The notes below the pieces were generated by a model. It made no database searches. It was given only the letters and a program-made list of their open reading frames with translations, and was not told where the DNA came from. 64,000 bases of DNA from Falsirhodobacter sp051195255 (lineage in GTDB: Bacteria > Pseudomonadota > Alphaproteobacteria > Rhodobacterales > Rhodobacteraceae), in the NCBI RefSeq assembly GCF_051195255.1, contig NZ_JBNJLK010000012.1, forward strand, positions 1 through 64,000, written 5' to 3'. A program made the position numbers and the translations under genes. This document shows positions 25,725 through 34,420 of the stretch, one piece after another. The number at the start of each line of letters is the position of its first letter. Position 1 is the stretch's first letter.

Positions 25725-26474
25725 ATGACGATCACCAAAGAAGATGAACTGGACGGCGTGAAGGCCATCGGTCGGATCGTGGCGAACACCCTGAAGGTCA
25801 TGTCAAAGGCGCTCGAACCCGGCATGACGACCCGCGAGTTGGACGAGATCGGGCGTGAATTTTTGGAACTCGAGGGTGCCCTGTCCGCGCCGAAATCCAC
25901 CTACGACTTTCCCGGCACGACCTGCATCAGCGTCAACGAGGAGATCGCTCACGGCATCCCCGGTGACAGGGTGATCGCGAAAGGGGATCTCGTAAACATC
26001 GACGTGTCGGCGTCGAAGGCGGGGTTCTTCGCCGACACAGGCGCGAGCTTTCGGGTTGGTCCGGTGCGCGCATCACTTGATCGTCTTTGCAAGGACGGTA
26101 GGCGGGCCATGCAGATCGGGATTGCGCAGGTCGGTCACGGCAAACCGCTGGCCGGCATCGGTCAGGCTATCGGTCAGTTTGCTTCTGCCCGCGGCTATAC
26201 CCTGATCCGCAACCTCGCCAGCCACGGCATCGGACGCTCGCTGCATGAGTATCCCGAGGAGATCGCCACCTGGCCCACGCGCGGCGATAAACGCAGGATG
26301 CACAACGGCTTGGTTCTTACGGTAGAGCCATTCCTGTCCATGGGCGGCCTCATGGCTACCGACAGCAAAGACGGGTGGACCCTTCACAGTCATCCCCGTG
26401 CCATGGCCGTTCAATATGAACATACCGTCGTCGCAACCCGCCATGCGCCACTCATCGTGACGCTGCCGAGCTAA
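25725..26474 (+). CDS. map: Type I methionine aminopeptidase
   Basis: A 249-residue MetAP. The metal ligands are visible: Asp in VNIDVSASKAG and Asp in FFADTGASF, His in LASHGIGRSLHEYP, Glu in LTVEPFLS and Glu in QYEHTVV. The enzyme removes the starting Met from proteins. Cells already carry a chromosomal map, so this accessory copy may be a stress-resistant variant or act in detoxification. It lies alone between two 80 bp direct repeats, like a cassette. The ATG at 25725 gives the normal family length. Confidence 0.92.
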   Translation: MTITKEDELDGVKAIGRIVANTLKVMSKALEPGMTTRELDEIGREFLELEGALSAPKSTYDFPGTTCISVNEEIAHGIPGDRVIAKGDLVNIDVSASKAGFFADTGASFRVGPVRASLDRLCKDGRRAMQIGIAQVGHGKPLAGIGQAIGQFASARGYTLIRNLASHGIGRSLHEYPEEIATWPTRGDKRRMHNGLVLTVEPFLSMGGLMATDSKDGWTLHSHPRAMAVQYEHTVVATRHAPLIVTLPS

Positions 26475-26484
26475 TTGAACGGCA

Positions 26485-26563
26485 GATTTGGGCTCGGCAC
26501 GTCGAGGTCGCCCTGCCGTCCCTCATGCCCCGGTAGATCGAGGATGGACTAAGCCGACGTTCA
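26485..26563. repeat. 80 bp direct repeat, copy 2, downstream of the aminopeptidase gene
   Basis: Partner of 25601-25681. It starts 11 bases after the aminopeptidase stop and overlaps the stop codon of the oxidoreductase gene on the other strand. Confidence 0.8.
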
Positions 26564-27565
26564 GGCCCCGTCTCCAACCTCACATGTCGCACCTGCCTGC
26601 CGGAGTTGTTCGAGAAACCAGTCCGGGTCCATAAGCGTCTCGGGGAAATAGAGACCCGGCGCGGAGCGGTCATTCTCCTCCAGGCCGAGCACGGTCGATA
26701 GGGATAGCGCGGTGCTGATACCGGTGAGCGTTGCCTGACCTTTGGTGAATTCAAAGGTCGAATGCCTTAACACCTGTTGGCCCCCGATCTCACCCTCGAT
26801 GTCCAGCAAAACCTCGGTTCCGACACCGTCACGCCGCAGGCGGCTCGAGGACGCCCCCATTCCAAGATTCATTCGGATACTTCTCGCAGCGGTCGCTGCC
26901 GCAAGGCCGGCAATGTCATAGGGCGCAAACGCTGTCCCTGCCAACGTGCGACCGTCCAGCGTGGCGAGCGTGCTGCGGGTCGCGTCCCCGTTCAGCCAGA
27001 CGCGCTTGCCGCCCTCGTAGGCCTGAACACCGAAGGAGCCTGAAGCTCCGGCGTCCATATCCTCGATGGCCGCCGGTCCTGTTTCATCCTGATCGTCGAC
27101 GACCACGGCGATCCTGATCGACGTCACGCTGTCGAGGCCCTGAGCGGTCTTCAGGGCCAGAAAGGTCGTCGGCCCGCCATGCCAGTGACTGGCCAGCACG
27201 ATGGGTGCAGCAGCCGGCTGACGAATGAACTGGGCCATCTCCGCCCCCACATCCAGCAACCAGTTGCCGATGCTCAGATACGGAATGCCAAGATCCTGCG
27301 CCAATCGCATGCCATGTAAACCGGCATCCGGAACCATCATTGCGATCGCCAAGAGTGGGACATCCTGTTCCAGCCCAAGACGGGGCAGCCCCGTATCAAT
27401 CTGGACCGCCTCGGCGTTGCCGAGAAGCTTTGCAATCGCCTCCGCCTTGCCAAGATCCCGCCCGCCAATCAGAAACGGGACATCTGGATGCCGGGCGCGA
27501 AAGGCTTTTGCCGCCCTTTGCCCCACCACACCGGAACCTCCGGCGAAAAGCACTTTATCTGCCAT
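26561..27565 (-). CDS. Saccharopine dehydrogenase-like NAD(P)-binding oxidoreductase
   Basis: A 334-residue protein starting with a Rossmann motif (VLFAGGSGVVGQRAAKAFR, residues ~5-23). It follows the saccharopine-dehydrogenase/trans-acting enoyl-reductase pattern: GGRDLGKAEAIAKLLG, then a central HWHGGPTTF region. The start at 27565 is chosen because AAAGGAG lies 8 bases upstream; the frame is open further. The substrate is unknown. It is 35 bases downstream of the epoxide hydrolase gene and both are divergent from a TetR gene, suggesting a small inducible pathway. Confidence 0.82.
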   Translation of the reverse strand: MADKVLFAGGSGVVGQRAAKAFRARHPDVPFLIGGRDLGKAEAIAKLLGNAEAVQIDTGLPRLGLEQDVPLLAIAMMVPDAGLHGMRLAQDLGIPYLSIGNWLLDVGAEMAQFIRQPAAAPIVLASHWHGGPTTFLALKTAQGLDSVTSIRIAVVVDDQDETGPAAIEDMDAGASGSFGVQAYEGGKRVWLNGDATRSTLATLDGRTLAGTAFAPYDIAGLAAATAARSIRMNLGMGASSSRLRRDGVGTEVLLDIEGEIGGQQVLRHSTFEFTKGQATLTGISTALSLSTVLGLEENDRSAPGLYFPETLMDPDWFLEQLRQAGATCEVGDGA

Positions 27566-27600
27566 GGTCAAATCTCCTTTGAATGCGTTCGTTGGCGAAA

Positions 27601-28707
27601 TCAGGCGGGGAAGCGGCGGTTGAGCCACGAGAGAAGCAGCGCGTTGGATTCCTCGGGCTTTTCTTCGGGCGTCCAGTGCCAGCAATCCTTGACGACATGC
27701 TTTTCGAGGTCAGGAACGTAGGCCTCCATCCCGTCCGTCATGGCAGCCTGAAGCACCACATCATTGGCCGCCGAGATCATCAGTGACGGCACATGGATGG
27801 CCTGATCAACATTCAGGCCTGCTTCCCAGTTGCGCGAGATGTTACGATACCAGTTGTTCGCGGGGGTAAAGCCCGTGCGCTCGTAATGCCTGACGTAGAA
27901 GTCGAGCTCATCGGCCGTCAGCACATCCTGACCGGGCAGTTGCGCCGGTGCAGGTTGCCCGTAATATTCCATGTTCTTGATCACCATCGGAAGGTCCGGC
28001 CAGCCCTCCGGTCCGCCAAGATCTTTACGCAGAGCACCGCGCAACGCTGCCCGCGGATCCGTGTTCATGATGTCGTCGGCGGCATGGCCATTCTGGAACA
28101 TCAGCACATACATGTCGGGGCTGAACACCTCACGCATCTGCGCGATCGGGTCCTTACGTGGATCGGCGACAAAATTGTGGCCCTCAGGCAGCACCGGATC
28201 GACCAGCGCGGGGTGCAGCCACAGCATCCAATGCGGAATATGCGGCGTATTGAAGGACACCACGCCGCGGACCCGCTGGAGATGGAACAGCGGCAACTGC
28301 CAAGACAACAGCCCGCCCCAGTCATGCCCCACGAAGATAGCCTGCTCGATCCCGAGTTCGTCAAGCATCCCGACGATATCGCCCGTAAGGTGGGCAAGGT
28401 CATAAGCCTCGAGCGGCTCGGGGCGGTCGCTCAGCCCATAGCCGCGCAAATCCGGCGCGATGACGCGGTATCCGGCAGCGACCAGTGCAGGGATCTGGTG
28501 ACGCCACGTATATGCCAGACCGGGAAAGCCGTGCAGCAGCACTACGGCGGGACCGGAACCGGCCTCGTAGACAGCCAGATCGATCCCGTTCGTCCGGATC
28601 ATCCGGACAGCCGGCATCGCGACCTGTCGGGCCATGGCGGGCAAGCTGGCAGAGAGCGCCACCGCACCCAAACCCATCATCAGGAACCTACGGGAAATGT
28701 TGAACAT
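27601..28707 (-). CDS. Tat-exported epoxide hydrolase-like alpha/beta hydrolase
   Basis: A 368-residue hydrolase. The N terminus, ISRRFLMMGLGAVALSAS, is a twin-arginine signal peptide cut near PAMA. The core has HGFPGLAYTWRHQ (oxyanion hole), the Asp nucleophile in VGHDWGGLLSW, a cap domain with two candidate Tyr, the late Asp in ISAANDVV and the His in DCWHWTPEE. Asp as nucleophile and the HGFP motif point to epoxide hydrolases or haloalkane dehalogenases. Periplasmic action is predicted. The start at 28707 includes the Tat signal. Confidence 0.88.
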   Translation of the reverse strand: MFNISRRFLMMGLGAVALSASLPAMARQVAMPAVRMIRTNGIDLAVYEAGSGPAVVLLHGFPGLAYTWRHQIPALVAAGYRVIAPDLRGYGLSDRPEPLEAYDLAHLTGDIVGMLDELGIEQAIFVGHDWGGLLSWQLPLFHLQRVRGVVSFNTPHIPHWMLWLHPALVDPVLPEGHNFVADPRKDPIAQMREVFSPDMYVLMFQNGHAADDIMNTDPRAALRGALRKDLGGPEGWPDLPMVIKNMEYYGQPAPAQLPGQDVLTADELDFYVRHYERTGFTPANNWYRNISRNWEAGLNVDQAIHVPSLMISAANDVVLQAAMTDGMEAYVPDLEKHVVKDCWHWTPEEKPEESNALLLSWLNRRFPA

Positions 28708-28803
28708 TAGCGTGATCCTCAGGTTGATCGCTGGCACGCAGATGCGACAGAGACGCATCGTATAGGCAATGGCATCCGACACACATGCGTGCTACAATAT
28801 GTA

Positions 28804-28820
28804 AGTTACATTTCGTAACT
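28804..28820. promoter_or_regulatory. Palindrome between the hydrolase and tetR genes
   Basis: AGTTAC-atttc-GTAACT, a perfect 6-bp inverted repeat in the 147-base divergent intergenic region. It is a candidate TetR operator able to control both directions. Confidence 0.6.
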
Positions 28821-28854
28821 ATGTGATGCCGAGGGATCACGTCAAGCCGGATAG

Positions 28855-29436
28855 ATGATGCCACAGAAGAAAACGAAAACAGATCGCCGCACCCAGCTTC
28901 TGGAAACAGCTCGCCGGATCGTGCTTGAAAACGGCACGGATGCCCTGACCCTGGGAACGCTTGCAGAGAAAGCCGGGGTCAGCCGACCGATTGCCTACAA
29001 CCACTTCGCAACGCGGCCCGGCCTTATGATTGCGCTCTACAAAGGGATCATGGACCGCCAGACACAGGCGCTTGCCGATGCGCTTAAAGAGACCCCGCCG
29101 ACCCTTGGCGACGTGTCGGAGGTGCTCGCCATGGCCTACATGAACTGTCATGAAGATATCGGTCTCGAATGGCATGCAATCGGTGCTGCCCTGAAGGGCG
29201 ATGCCGATATGGATGCCGCCCGCAGCGAAATGCTGGAAGGTCACGCCGCGTTCTTCTCGGCGGCTCTGACGCCGCTCTCGCCCCTGTCAGCCGAGGTTGT
29301 GACGCGCCGCTGCATCGGCATCATCGGCGCGGGAGAAGCGCTCTCCGACGCCATGGTCAGGGGGCAAGTCACCAAGCAAGCCGCCGTGGACGATTTTACA
29401 GCTTTGATTGTTGGTTGGCTTGGCGCAGCAATATGA
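28855..29436 (+). CDS. TetR-family transcriptional regulator
   Basis: A 193-residue repressor. The N-terminal helix-turn-helix is seen in LGTLAEKAGVSRPIAYNHF (about 38-56) after the ARRIVLENGTDALT helix. The C-terminal ligand domain is not assignable to a ligand. It is divergent from the epoxide hydrolase-oxidoreductase operon, with the palindrome at 28804-28820 between them, so it probably represses both. Confidence 0.9.
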   Translation: MMPQKKTKTDRRTQLLETARRIVLENGTDALTLGTLAEKAGVSRPIAYNHFATRPGLMIALYKGIMDRQTQALADALKETPPTLGDVSEVLAMAYMNCHEDIGLEWHAIGAALKGDADMDAARSEMLEGHAAFFSAALTPLSPLSAEVVTRRCIGIIGAGEALSDAMVRGQVTKQAAVDDFTALIVGWLGAAI

Positions 29437-29513
29437 TCAGGCGGCCGCTCATCTTCATGACGCTCAATGGTAGCTTCGGGCTCTGGACGACGATCATGTG
29501 ACAAACCGGACCT

Positions 29514-29948
29514 TCACAGCGACAAGCGAAACCGCTCCTTGTCCAATCGATCTGCACCGTTTCGCAGGTAGAACTCCGCCGCGTCGATGTTCCAGCGTGG
29601 CGTTTGCCATTCCAGCCAGGTGGCCCCCGCATCCCGTGCGGCCCGCGTGACGAGTTGCAGTAGACGGCTGCCGATCCCCAGCCCCCGGTGTGACGCGGTC
29701 ACGAACAGGCAATCCAGATGCCCCGTCCGGGCTCCATGCCAGATCGCGTAATCGAATGTCAGCGCGGCATAGCCGACCAACTTCTCGCTCTCTGCCACGA
29801 ACAGATAAACCGGGGGATCAGGGTTCTGCAGCACCTGCTTCAAAGCCCATGCTGACAACGTCGCCACACCATGCTCGAAGGCGGCGTGATCCCCGATCAT
29901 TAGCAGGAGTTGAGTACCGTCGTCCGGTGCCGCCTGCCGGAGGATCAT
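29514..29948 (-). CDS. GNAT-family N-acetyltransferase
   Basis: A 144-residue acetyltransferase. The acetyl-CoA pyrophosphate loop is HRGLGIGSRLLQLV (about 87-100), following the beta-4 strand LDCLFVTASH. The C-terminal NIDAAEFYLRNGADRLD is the usual GNAT motif B. The substrate is unknown (small amine or protein). Its start overlaps the stop of the rhodanese gene by 4 bases, so they are translated together. Confidence 0.9.
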   Translation of the reverse strand: MILRQAAPDDGTQLLLMIGDHAAFEHGVATLSAWALKQVLQNPDPPVYLFVAESEKLVGYAALTFDYAIWHGARTGHLDCLFVTASHRGLGIGSRLLQLVTRAARDAGATWLEWQTPRWNIDAAEFYLRNGADRLDKERFRLSL

Positions 29949-30340
29949 TCGTCCGTCGCCAACTCGAAGCCTTCATCAAGCCATCCGGTTATACCGCCTG
30001 CCATGATCTTCACAGGACGTCCCAGTTCGGCCAGCCGCAGCGCACCGCGCGCCGCCCCGTTGCAGTGAGGTCCGGCGCAATAGGTCACGAACAAGGTGCC
30101 GTCCGGCCACGCGCTCATCTTCGAGCGGGTGATCTTGCCATGCGGAAGAAGCACCGCGCCGGGAATGTGCCCTGCGGCATAGAGGGAGGGGCTGCGAACA
30201 TCCAGCAGGATGAAGTCCGGTTCTTTTGACAGGGCGTGATGAACGTCCCAGCAGTCCGTCTCGAACGTGAACTCGACGGCGAAATGCTCTCGTGCGGCAT
30301 CGCTCGGGGCGGCGGGGATCGCGGTAACGGCGGAGGTCAT
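29945..30340 (-). CDS. Rhodanese-like sulfurtransferase domain protein
   Basis: A 131-residue single rhodanese domain. It has the LLDVRSPSLYAAGHIPGA signature (about 49-66), the active-site Cys loop VTYCAGPHCNGA, and a final GGITGWLDEGFEL. Rhodaneses move sulfane sulfur from thiosulfate or persulfides to thiophilic acceptors. The ATG at 30340 is favoured by AAGG 8 bases upstream; 30346 is also possible. It is divergent from the GlxA/FtrA-type regulator, a pairing seen often in proteobacteria. Confidence 0.88.
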   Translation of the reverse strand: MTSAVTAIPAAPSDAAREHFAVEFTFETDCWDVHHALSKEPDFILLDVRSPSLYAAGHIPGAVLLPHGKITRSKMSAWPDGTLFVTYCAGPHCNGAARGALRLAELGRPVKIMAGGITGWLDEGFELATDE

Positions 30341-30407
30341 GGACATAGCCTTTCTCGAATGTCGTGACGGTATGGCCCGGCGGCGGCTTTTGTGGCAATT
30401 GGCGGAA

Positions 30408-31427
30408 ATGACAGTATCCGTAAATATCACGCCAAACCTGTCTCCGCGCCCCAAGACGACGGGACCTCTGGTCACAGCCCTCCTTTACGATGGCCTCTGC
30501 ACGTTCGAATTCGGGATCGTGGCCGAGGTGTTCGGTCTAGACCGGCCCGAGATGGGGCCGGGTTGGTATCGCTTTGCCAGTAGCGCGATCGAGCCCGGAC
30601 CATTGCGCGCACATGGCGGTTTCACCCTGACGCCCGACCGGGGGCCGGATCTGCTGGACGAGGCCGATATCATCGTGGTGCCGGGGTGGAAGGGTGCGGA
30701 GGTTGACGTGCCCGAAGCGCTGTCGGATCGACTTCGTGCGGCACATGCCCGCGGTGCGCGTTTGGTGTCGATCTGCTCGGGCGCCTTCGTTCTGGCGGCG
30801 ACCGGGCTTCTGGACGGAGCGGTGGCCGCTACCCACTGGCGCTATGCCGATGTGCTCCGCGCCCGATTTCCCATGATCGAGGTGGACGCCGCATCGCTCT
30901 ACCGCTGCCACGGTCAGGTGTTCACCTCTGCCGGAAGCGCAGCCGGGATCGACCTGCTGATCGAAATCGTGAAACAGGATTTCGGAGCCGAGGCCGCCAA
31001 CTCGGTCGCCCGCCGCCTTGTCGTCCCAGCTCATCGGACGGGCGGGCAGGCTCAATTTCTCGAACGGCCTGTGCCCTTGCACAAAGGCGGGCAGATCGCG
31101 CCCCTCCTCGACCGGATGCGCAAAATGCTGGACCAAGACTGGCGGATCGATCGGATGGCGGCGGAATGCGGGATGAGTCCTCGCACCTTCCTCCGCCGCT
31201 TCCGGGACGCGACTGGCATGACACCCGCAGACTGGCTGACTGCGGAACGTGTGGAAGCCGCCAAGGCCTTGCTATGTGGGGGCCGTCTGGGCGTCGGGGC
31301 GGTTGCAGAGGCCGTCGGGTTTGGCTCAGCCCATACGTTGCGTCACCACTTTCGCACTCGGGCTGGCCTACCACCCGCAGCCTACCGGCGACACTTTCTT
31401 TCGACGGAAAAAGTCCCTCTTGTATAA
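30408..31427 (+). CDS. GlxA/FtrA-family AraC-type transcriptional regulator
   Basis: A 339-residue regulator. The N-terminal ~190 residues form a DJ-1/PfpI-like class I amidotransferase fold with the nucleophile-elbow VSICSGAFVLAATG (Cys ~122). The C-terminal AraC domain shows two helix-turn-helices (RMAAECGMSPRTFLRRF and VGAVAEAVGFGSAHTLRHHF). It probably controls the divergent rhodanese-GNAT operon; the gap between starts is only ~67 bases. The frame is open upstream, and the ATG at 30408 gives family length. Confidence 0.88.
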   Translation: MTVSVNITPNLSPRPKTTGPLVTALLYDGLCTFEFGIVAEVFGLDRPEMGPGWYRFASSAIEPGPLRAHGGFTLTPDRGPDLLDEADIIVVPGWKGAEVDVPEALSDRLRAAHARGARLVSICSGAFVLAATGLLDGAVAATHWRYADVLRARFPMIEVDAASLYRCHGQVFTSAGSAAGIDLLIEIVKQDFGAEAANSVARRLVVPAHRTGGQAQFLERPVPLHKGGQIAPLLDRMRKMLDQDWRIDRMAAECGMSPRTFLRRFRDATGMTPADWLTAERVEAAKALLCGGRLGVGAVAEAVGFGSAHTLRHHFRTRAGLPPAAYRRHFLSTEKVPLV

Positions 31428-31575
31428 CGCCTCTTGGCTCGGTGCTCCAGTTGCGCTTGGCCGCGTTGGGATGACTAAGCTGACCTTTCTATCCGGCATT
31501 GCGCGGCAGAATGCCGTTGCATCAGCATGTGCAAAGCCCATAGGGGACGACCATAGTTACTCCGAAGGTCCGCCG

Positions 31576-31932
31576 ATGATCAGCACACAAACAGCAGAAC
31601 ATTACATATGGGGTGGTAATTGCGACGGCTGGGTTCTGGCTTCAGGAAGCGACCTTCTCATCATTGAAGAGCGGATGCCTGCGAACACGAAAGAGATTCG
31701 TCATTATCATCATAAGGCGAGGCAGTTCTTCTACGTTCTCTCCGGCGACCTGACGATGGAGCTGAACGGAACGACCCATGTCGTGCCCGCGCGCGCCGGC
31801 ATCGAAATTCCTGCGAAATCCCCTCATCAGGCCCGGAACGACAGCGCCTCGGACGTCATCTTCCTGGTGATCTCGGCACCTACGTCTCGCGGCGACAGAG
31901 CAGACACGCCGACTCTTCTTACTATACCGTGA
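31576..31932 (+). CDS. Cupin-domain protein
   Basis: A 118-residue single cupin. Motif 1 is IRHYHHKARQFFYVLSGDLTM (two His ligands, a Gln where Glu is usual) and motif 2 is AGIEIPAKSPHQARND (His ligand). It is likely a small metal-binding enzyme or ligand sensor. The ATG at 31576 is chosen; the open frame extends upstream across the AraC gene's 3' end. It is 148 bases downstream of that gene on the same strand. Confidence 0.82.
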   Translation: MISTQTAEHYIWGGNCDGWVLASGSDLLIIEERMPANTKEIRHYHHKARQFFYVLSGDLTMELNGTTHVVPARAGIEIPAKSPHQARNDSASDVIFLVISAPTSRGDRADTPTLLTIP

Positions 31933-32020
31933 GGGTCAGCTTTGGGCTATAGGCTACAATTATTCAAAAGCTTTATGTTATATTGTAACATAATTATGTT
32001 TATTAAATAACGGTTTTCCC

Positions 32021-33103
32021 TCAGCAGTGGTCCGCCAAAGGAACCTCCCGCGGACAGGTCAGATGGCAAATCACACCGTCTTTCGGATACTCGACCCGGA
32101 CCTCACCGCCGAACTCGGCCGCCAGCAACTGTTGCACGAGAAAGCTGCCAAAGCCTCGTCGTTGCGGAGACACGACCGGCGGCCCTCCCTGCTCCTTCCA
32201 ACAGAAGGTGAAGGTGGCAGGTTGTGCGTCGGTCAGGGACCAGTCGACCGAGATGAGTCCCTGCTCGGAAGACAGCGCACCGTATTTCGCAGAATTGGTC
32301 GCCAATTCGAAAAGGGCCAGGGTCAGGGCGAACGTCTCCTCGTCGCTCAGCGCGACATCCGGACCGGACAAGGAGATGCGTGCCCCTATCCCGTCGATCC
32401 GTTCGCGCATGTGCTGGACCACATCCGTCACGTTCGCTTTGCCGCCCGCTTTCAGCGACAGGACATCCTGGGCATGGCCCATGTCCGTGATGCGTCGCAC
32501 CAGCTTGTCGCGATACTCCTCAATGGAAGTCGCCTGTCTTGCAATCTGCCGTACGATGGCCGTGACAAGAGCGTAAGAGTTCTTGGCGCGGTGAACCAGT
32601 TCACGATTGCTGATGGCAGCCCGCCGTTCAAACCGCACCCGATCGGTGGTCTCGATGACAGTGTCCATGAACCCGCAGACCGTGCCGTTCTCATCCACCA
32701 CAGGGCTGTAGGAGAAGGTGAAAAAGGCCTCTGCCATACCGCTGGCATCCCGACGCACTTTCATCGGGAAGTCCTTGATGAAGGTCGCCTCCCCGGCCAG
32801 AGCCTTTGCCGTAATCGGCCCGATGACGTCCCACGCCTCTTGCCAGATCAGCGAGAACGGCAATCCGAGACAGTCGCCCTTGTCGCCCAGGGTCGGCACG
32901 AAGGCATCGTTGTAGATTGCGATGTGATCCGGCCCCCAGCACAGGCATTTGGCAAAGCCCGAACGCAGCGTCAGGCTGACGGTAATCTTCAGGACGGCCG
33001 GCCAGGACTCGATCGGCCCAAGAGATGTGGATGCCCAGTTATGCTCCGCGACACGGCGGGCCATCGGGATGTTCAGATCGAGAAACGCCAGAGGATCGGA
33101 CAT
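32021..33103 (-). CDS. PAS-HWE sensor histidine kinase
   Basis: A 360-residue soluble kinase. A PAS-like domain (about 25-155, with CWGPDHIAIYNDAFVPTLG) is followed by an HWE kinase core: NRELVHRAKNSYALV around the phospho-His, N-box ALFELATNSAKYGAL and the WxE motif in FCWKEQGGP. HWE kinases are largely alphaproteobacterial and many feed PhyR in the general stress response or sense light. It is 119 bases downstream of a receiver gene and probably co-transcribed. Its PAS region closely resembles the N terminus of the hybrid kinase at 50286. Confidence 0.9.
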   Translation of the reverse strand: MSDPLAFLDLNIPMARRVAEHNWASTSLGPIESWPAVLKITVSLTLRSGFAKCLCWGPDHIAIYNDAFVPTLGDKGDCLGLPFSLIWQEAWDVIGPITAKALAGEATFIKDFPMKVRRDASGMAEAFFTFSYSPVVDENGTVCGFMDTVIETTDRVRFERRAAISNRELVHRAKNSYALVTAIVRQIARQATSIEEYRDKLVRRITDMGHAQDVLSLKAGGKANVTDVVQHMRERIDGIGARISLSGPDVALSDEETFALTLALFELATNSAKYGALSSEQGLISVDWSLTDAQPATFTFCWKEQGGPPVVSPQRRGFGSFLVQQLLAAEFGGEVRVEYPKDGVICHLTCPREVPLADHC

Positions 33104-33222
33104 ACGCTTGGCTCTCCGATTAGGCCGCGTGATGTCCGCGCCTTTCTCTTCTTTATATCAGGCATTTGCAGCATCAGCGCAATCCGATGGAATGTACGCT
33201 TTAAATGTGACGGCAGACGTCT

Positions 33223-33600
33223 CTATGCCCCGTTTTCCGCGCTGAAGTGTTTTTTCACGAAAGCCACCACAGCCTCCGACCCTATCGGCTTGTTGATGAA
33301 CCCTATGGGCCGGGCTGCGGCCGCACAGGTACGGGTCTTCGGATCAAGGCTGCCGCTGACGAAGACCGACCGGATCGCATGCAATTCCCACAGCTTGATC
33401 GCGGTCTCCACGCCATCGGTATTGCGCGCCAGTTGGACATCCATGGTCGCAAGATCGATGCCGCCTTTTTCTGCCATCTGCAGGGCCGTCGGCAGGTCAC
33501 TCGCCACACCCACCGTCTCGAAGCCTTCATCCTCGAAAGCAGTGGCAAGATCGAGCCCGATCAGAGCCTCGTCTTCGACGATCAGGATGCGGTAAGTCAT
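33223..33600 (-). CDS. Single-domain response regulator
   Basis: A 125-residue receiver. It has the acidic pair in IVEDEALIGLD, the phospho-acceptor Asp in LATMDVQLARNTDG (~54), the Ser in VFVSGSLD and the Lys in FINKPIG. It has no output domain. It leads a minus-strand pair with the HWE kinase. An EcfG-like promoter lies at 33641-33665, suggesting stress induction. Confidence 0.9.
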   Translation of the reverse strand: MTYRILIVEDEALIGLDLATAFEDEGFETVGVASDLPTALQMAEKGGIDLATMDVQLARNTDGVETAIKLWELHAIRSVFVSGSLDPKTRTCAAAARPIGFINKPIGSEAVVAFVKKHFSAENGA

Positions 33601-33640
33601 AGACAGCCTTTATCGAACACAGCAGACGGATGACCTGGCG

Positions 33641-33665
33641 AACAGATCGGCAGGACAGATGTTCC
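33641..33665 (-). promoter_or_regulatory. EcfG-like promoter for the receiver-kinase pair
   Basis: On the minus strand: GGAAC-N16-TGTT, close to the alphaproteobacterial EcfG consensus (GGAAC-N16/17-CGTT), 41 bases upstream of the receiver ATG. Confidence 0.6.
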
Positions 33666-33945
33666 GCCAGCATACCCGTATAAAGTGTTTCGCATGAATA
33701 TGCAGGGCAACCGATTTTTTTCTCGCGCAAACGATTAAACAATCTTGCACTCTCGCGGTGCAAATGGTGAGGCAGAGTCTTTACGAGTAGGTGCCCCAGC
33801 CATTTGGCAGCGCGTGGTTGTGTGACCTTGCCTGTTTGCACCACACCCGACAGACCTGATTTCGTCCTCAGGCATCAAGCGCAAACATCCACTCCTGCGC
33901 TCCCGGCGAATTCCGCCGATGGATGCGAATGTCCGTTCTGATTAG

Positions 33946-33971
33946 GGAACGGCTTTACCTGCTCCCCCGTT
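33946..33971 (+). promoter_or_regulatory. EcfG-like promoter for the DUF2382 operon
   Basis: GGAAC-N17-CGTT, an exact match to the general-stress sigma factor consensus, ending 28 bases before the ATG at 34000. Confidence 0.75.
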
Positions 33972-33999
33972 GCTTCCCCGGTGACCAGAGGGTGATGCG

Positions 34000-34419
34000 A
34001 TGGCTGATGAGCCGAAGAACGTCCTTCCTCTGATGAAGGAGACGGCTACCGTGACCGCCGAGAAGCGGATCACGGGACGGGTGCGGGTCAGCACCCACAC
34101 CGAAGCTGTCGAAACCATGGTTCCTGTCGATCTGGCAGATGTCCATGTCGAGGTTACCCGTGTTCCGATGGACCGTCGTGTGGATCGCGCCCCCGAGGTC
34201 GTGACGGAGGGAGATCTGACGATCGTTCCTGTCGTGGAAGAGCGACTGATTGTGACGCGCGAACTCTATGTCCGTGAAGAAATCCACATCCGCCGCGTCA
34301 TGCATCGCGAGACTTCCGACGTGCCGGTCACCATCCGTCGTCAGACCGCATCCATCGAGCGGTTGCCCCCTCAGGACGCCCCAGACTCCTCACCTTTTCC
34401 AAAAGAGAAAGAGACCTGA
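34000..34419 (+). CDS. DUF2382 (YsnF/AvaK-type) stress protein, short form
   Basis: A 139-residue hydrophilic protein made of a DUF2382 domain: LPLMKETATVTAEKRIT, then VEVTRVPMDRRVD and TIVPVVEERLIVTREL. Proteins of this kind are general-stress proteins of unknown chemistry. A good ribosome site (GAGGGTG) precedes the ATG. The stop is 1 base before the next DUF2382 gene, so the two form an operon behind an EcfG-like promoter. Confidence 0.88.
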   Translation: MADEPKNVLPLMKETATVTAEKRITGRVRVSTHTEAVETMVPVDLADVHVEVTRVPMDRRVDRAPEVVTEGDLTIVPVVEERLIVTRELYVREEIHIRRVMHRETSDVPVTIRRQTASIERLPPQDAPDSSPFPKEKET

Positions 34420-34420
34420 T

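Noticed and set aside
29470..29510. Short similarity to the 80 bp repeat (ttcgggctctggacg)
   Set aside because: Only ~15 bases match and the rest diverges; not enough to call a third copy.
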